From assembly GCA_020847975.1 (NCBI GenBank), contig JADLBD010000014.1, forward strand, positions 1-64,000: a stretch of 64,000 nucleotides of DNA, in the 5' to 3' direction. Shown here one piece after another: positions 62,901-64,000 of this stretch (position 1 is the stretch's first letter; each line of letters opens with the position of its first letter). The position numbers and the translations under genes were made by a program. Under the pieces are notes generated by a model that made no database searches, was not told the DNA's origin, and saw nothing but the letters and a program-made list of their open reading frames with translations. The stretch comes from Bryobacterales bacterium. Lineage in GTDB: Bacteria; Acidobacteriota; Terriglobia; Bryobacterales; Bryobacteraceae.

Positions 62901-63212
62901 GCAGAAGGTGGCGTGTACAGCCTGGCGTTTCATCCCTCGGAAAACTTGATCGCCGCCGGATACGGAGACGGCATGGTTCGCATCTGGAATCTCGAGTCCG
63001 GTTTGGAACTGATCCGCTGGCGGGAGCATGGAGCTGTGGACGGGATCGCCTTCCACCCTTCCGATAAGGTGGTGGCGGTTGCCGTGGAGGAACGGGTTCA
63101 GATGTGCTTTTGGGATCGGGAAGAAATGGCGGCCTACGCACGGGGTCGCATTTCGCGCAAGCTCACGGCCGCGGATCTGGACCTGGCATCCGATTTCGAC
63201 ATTGTGTCCTGA
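59922..63212 (+). CDS. AAA-like ATPase with 15 WD40-type repeats
   Basis: A 1096-residue protein. The N-terminal AAA_35-like module has the P-loop SRQMGKSSL (about 51-60) and VVIFVDEIDS as Walker B, similar to the upstream TIR gene product. A linker (about 380-450) leads to 14 clear WD40 units plus one degenerate one, with repeated SPDG...SGSEDRTARVW patterns, enough for two seven-bladed propellers. WD40 propellers commonly sense or scaffold. The start overlaps the TIR gene; no ribosome binding site is seen, so translation is probably coupled. Together they may form an ATP-driven signalling or defence complex. Confidence 0.85.
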   Translation: MPDTSTPTSGSGNGLPNFVAGGAVQAGNGIYLARGADHRLLELCRRGIFAHILTSRQMGKSSLMVRTAEELNGENFRCVTVDLTELGSLLTAEQWYCGIVESVADQLNFPDARSWWHAQGNVGIGQRFIRFFREMIMPAIPERVVIFVDEIDSTLQLPFTDDFFAAVRALYQLRANAPVLNRLAFVLIGVASPDDLMKDARRTPFNIGERVELTDFTAVEAGPLVERLHLDPLAAAVFLDWVLGWTSGHPYLTLRVFRKFQEEELDWAPNDAVVEELFFGSKNNPDSNLEFVRKMLLKDDPIRRGVLATLQAILRGQGVRDDGPSEIRTCLKLSGVVTRVQDVLRIRNLIYERTFNEAWLLRVRRDLERKESPALEEEAKEAAPREERTGAISGEEITQAHRLARAASRARSSEQEVELAVLLAVESVKIWPDREALQILREDLPLLRKMRHEYDHRQRVTSLAFSPDGRYAASAGEDRVARVFSLAERAEVATLRHRDRIAHVVFSPDSRLVVTSSWDGTVRVWNLRGQPLVELPHGDCVQSSEFSNLGGMLATACWDHKARIWDLRRVQEEIAGLYAAVQHDDRVAAASFTKDEDLLLTASWDRTARIWDVASLSERSRMVHEGRVVAAKWSRDGKTVLTASDDGTAAVWEAGTGRRAAVMRHGNRVTSIAFSAIPRLAASGSEDKTARVWDTLTGRQVVRNAHLARVIALDCDTHGHLASASEDGTARIWALETGREAARLPHRGRLTDVVFSPDGSLALTGADDGNVRLWEVRTSAETACYQHRDRVRGIAFSPDGSHLLSGSEDRTARVWHYAKAREVLRLTHEGRITSVAFANEHSYMATTGEDGQAYVWDSRGLTRAALPHPSWVYCSSFHPRQPLLASGCNDGKLRLWNFVTMREPSEYIHGGPVRSVVFLRKGRWVATGGSGPRVRLWYAEQPSQSQPLREIDCDEEVYCLASHPEQSLLASGAADGVTRLWDMETGRELQRLAAEGGVYSLAFHPSENLIAAGYGDGMVRIWNLESGLELIRWREHGAVDGIAFHPSDKVVAVAVEERVQMCFWDREEMAAYARGRISRKLTAADLDLASDFDIVS

Positions 63213-63219
63213 GCGAAGC

Positions 63220-63651
63220 TCAATTCCCGAGCGAAGAGGCAACGGGCTCGCGGAAGGTGACGCGATCGTAAAGGAATCCGGCCAAGCCCCCGGCCATCGC
63301 TCCGATCAGCGCCCCTTTGGGGTTTCGCGACAGCGCGGCTCCCAAGGCGGCCCCCGAGGCTGCTCCTCCCGTAATGATGATGACGCTATTCTTCAGGATT
63401 CTCGGAGGTTTCTGCGCCGCTGGCCGGCGGGTGGCATCCTGTGCGGCATGGATCTTCCCGGACCATTGGGTAGCCATGCTGGTCACCAGGCCGGCGGCGT
63501 CGAAGAACTCCTGGGTTTCCGGCGGAAGTTGCGCAGTGGACGCCCGTGGAGCAGGAAGCTCCGGAGGCGCGGAAGGGGCCTGGGCGCAGGCCGCGATGGC
63601 GCCAGCGGCGGCGGCGATCGCAAGCCGGCTGAGCGGACGAATAGCGTGCAT
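63220..63651 (-). CDS. Glycine-zipper lipoprotein
   Basis: A 143-residue protein with a lipobox (AGAIAAC) and a C-terminal glycine-zipper helix pair (GGAASGAALGAALSRNPKGA and GAMAGGLAGFLYD). Such proteins associate with membranes and may form oligomers or pores. It converges on the WD40 gene with seven bases between the stops. Its function is unknown. Confidence 0.7.
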   Translation of the reverse strand: MHAIRPLSRLAIAAAAGAIAACAQAPSAPPELPAPRASTAQLPPETQEFFDAAGLVTSMATQWSGKIHAAQDATRRPAAQKPPRILKNSVIIITGGAASGAALGAALSRNPKGALIGAMAGGLAGFLYDRVTFREPVASSLGN

Positions 63652-63708
63652 AAGGTACCCTCGGTCAGCATGGACGCGTCAACCGGTGGAGGGTTTCGCG
63701 CGATTTGA

Positions 63709-64000
63709 TTAAAGTTTCTTCTCGAGGTAGTGAATCTCGAACGGCTTGTTGGTAATGAAGAGTACCGTGACATCCTGTTCGGCCGTGGCGCCGTGCTCCA
63801 TGGCCATGCCTTCCGGAAACCAGATGAACGAACCGGGCTCGAAGCGGCCGGCGTTTGTGACCAGCGTACCTTCCAGCACATACATACCATGGGCGCAGGG
63901 GTGGGTGTGGAGGGAGTTCAGGAATCCGGCGGGATAGCGCACCAGGCGCACCTCCATGCCTGTGTCGGGGTCAGTAATCAGGTTCTTGCGGTACAGATTG
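63709..64000 (-). CDS. Cupin protein, 5' end outside window
   Basis: A cupin whose 5' part runs beyond the window: the frame is open from 64000 to the stop at 63709. An internal ATG at 63957 is not the likely start because upstream NLITDPDTG fits the usual ChrR-type cupin. The metal-binding stretch HTHPCAHGMYVLEG and SFIWFPEGMAMEHG are present. The family includes anti-sigma cupins, but only the fold is claimed. Confidence 0.75.
   Translation of the reverse strand, partial: NLYRKNLITDPDTGMEVRLVRYPAGFLNSLHTHPCAHGMYVLEGTLVTNAGRFEPGSFIWFPEGMAMEHGATAEQDVTVLFITNKPFEIHYLEKKL

Overview
The window most likely comes from an acidobacterium of the Solibacter/Bryobacter type. The reasons are the high GC content, an Oar-like TonB receptor with a carboxypeptidase-regulatory N-terminal domain, a secreted protease ending in what looks like the 'Solibacter' C-terminal domain (TIGR03437-type), a kinase/ECF-sigma pair, a serine hydrolase-NamZ fusion, and many periplasmic enzymes carrying twin-arginine signals. 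This is inference from protein families; there is no rRNA or marker phylogeny here. No tRNA, rRNA, CRISPR array, IS element or phage was recognised. Genes are packed tightly, often with ATGA or TGATG overlaps, and no gene-free stretch exceeds 300 bases. The longest are the repeat-bearing first 250 bases, about 236 bases at 52261-52496 with nothing recognised, and about 200 bases at 8942-9142 holding a promoter candidate.

Layout. 1-250: a tandem palindromic repeat. 251-5660: uronate/aldonate genes (mannonate dehydratase-like protein, two enolase-superfamily dehydratases, a KduI/IolB-like cupin, a TauE/SafE exporter). 5675-8941: TonB-dependent receptor. 9143-13347: class III aminotransferase, M81 peptidase and MFS transporter. 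13348-13716: remnant of a PIN-domain toxin. 13866-16246: amino acid permease and aminotransferase. 16274-20905: sulfatase-modifying-factor-like protein, esterase, small membrane proteins, then cdsA and uppS. 21004-25183: two large secreted proteins, one a glycosidase-like gene broken by a single-base frameshift.

25164-34568 is the most unusual part. Nine minus-strand genes are packed with overlaps or gaps of at most 27 bases: cysteine desulfurase, GcvH-like lipoyl carrier, CobW GTPase, a small Cys-rich protein, a two-cluster ferredoxin, a radical SAM enzyme, a DUF116-polyprenyl synthase fusion, and two terpene-cyclase-fold proteins. A small lipoate ligase (34596-35222) diverges from the operon start. 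Together they suggest a lipoyl carrier, a radical/Fe-S step and terpenoid cyclisation in one pathway that I do not recognise as described.

35203-40663: cupin, exosortase with EpsI, a PQQ-cytochrome dehydrogenase and an amidohydrolase. 40747-47983: a 1375-residue DM9/BACON secreted protein divergent from a Ser/Thr kinase-ECF sigma pair. 48022-52260: an ABC exporter operon with a lipoprotein and an M28 peptidase. 52497-58247: a TPR protein, pterin dehydratase, beta-lactamase-NamZ fusion, astacin-like protease and cupin. 58412-63212: a second candidate system, a TIR-ATPase and an ATPase-WD40 protein overlapping in one operon behind an extended -10 promoter. 63220-64000: a glycine-zipper lipoprotein and a cupin gene cut by the window end.

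A family of palindromic repeats occurs at 1-226, 10547-10581 and 32883-32960. Its arms differ between copies yet stay complementary. One copy overlaps a ribosome binding site and another forms the C-terminal tail of the GcvH-like protein.
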